DNA of 64,000 bases from Baylisascaris procyonis (Eukaryota; Nematoda; Chromadorea; Rhabditida; Ascarididae), in contig JAZARR010000297.1 in assembly GCA_037389465.1 (NCBI GenBank), positions 620,001 to 684,000 of the forward strand, in the 5' to 3' direction. The position numbers were made by a program, and so were the translations under genes. This document shows, piece by piece, positions 63,951 through 64,000 of this stretch (position 1 is its first letter; every line of letters begins with the position of its first letter). Below the pieces are notes generated by a model. It was not told the DNA's origin and did not search any database. It worked only from the letters and a program-made list of their open reading frames with translations.

Positions 63951-64000
63951 ACCAATGATTTATTTTCGCCACCCATCAAAACTATGTAAGAATTTATTTA

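Larger units (their letters stand above)
47739..64000. other. 16 kb without a recognisable gene: 5' flank or 5' UTR intron of sma-1
   Basis: I scanned both strands and found only open frames under 110 codons with no family signature, several of them created by simple repeats. The region holds the 22-, 24- and 28-bp minisatellites, the long TA run, poly-C tracts and a GATA cluster. No tRNA, rRNA, spliced-leader or transposase sequence was recognised. The promoter cannot be placed. Confidence 0.65.

Overview
The window looks like genomic DNA from a nematode. It is AT-rich, intron-dense and eukaryotic throughout. The one recognisable gene reads on the minus strand and encodes beta-heavy spectrin, the family of C. 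elegans SMA-1 and Drosophila Karst. The nematode assignment is an inference from protein resemblance and intron style. The species cannot be named from the sequence.

I rebuilt 57 exons joined in one open frame, from a first coding exon at 47,625-47,738 down to 464, where the gene runs off the left edge. They give 9,768 nt, or 3,256 codons. Encoded in order are: a short N-terminal extension (residues 1 to about 71); a tandem calponin-homology actin-binding domain (about 72-324, exons 2-6); spectrin repeats 1-4; a fifth repeat carrying an SH3 domain (about 862-912, exons 16-17); and repeats 6 to about 27. The helix-A tryptophan (or its substitute) recurs close to every 106 residues: 469, 575, 681, 786, then after the SH3 insertion 983, 1087, 1193, 1298, 1404 and so on to 3208. 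This independently supports the exon joins. The missing C-terminus (last repeats and the usual PH domain) lies beyond the left edge.

Introns average about 670 bp and hold mostly low-complexity DNA: microsatellites, 21-48 bp tandem repeats, purine/pyrimidine runs and homopolymeric C/G tracts. Two tandem repeats overlap splice sites and duplicate them. Three tiny in-frame exon candidates (30, 45 and 30 nt) lie between constitutive exons; each would break the 106-residue register, so they are best read as optional cassettes or decoys.

The right third (47.7-64 kb) shows no convincing gene on either strand. It is presumably 5' flank or a long 5' UTR intron, with minisatellites, a GATA-motif cluster and poly-C tracts. 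I saw no tRNA, rRNA, spliced-leader RNA, transposon ORF or CRISPR array. I found no wholly new system; the most interesting signals concern splicing. Exon coordinates were worked out by hand from frames and splice sites and should be good to within a few bases.
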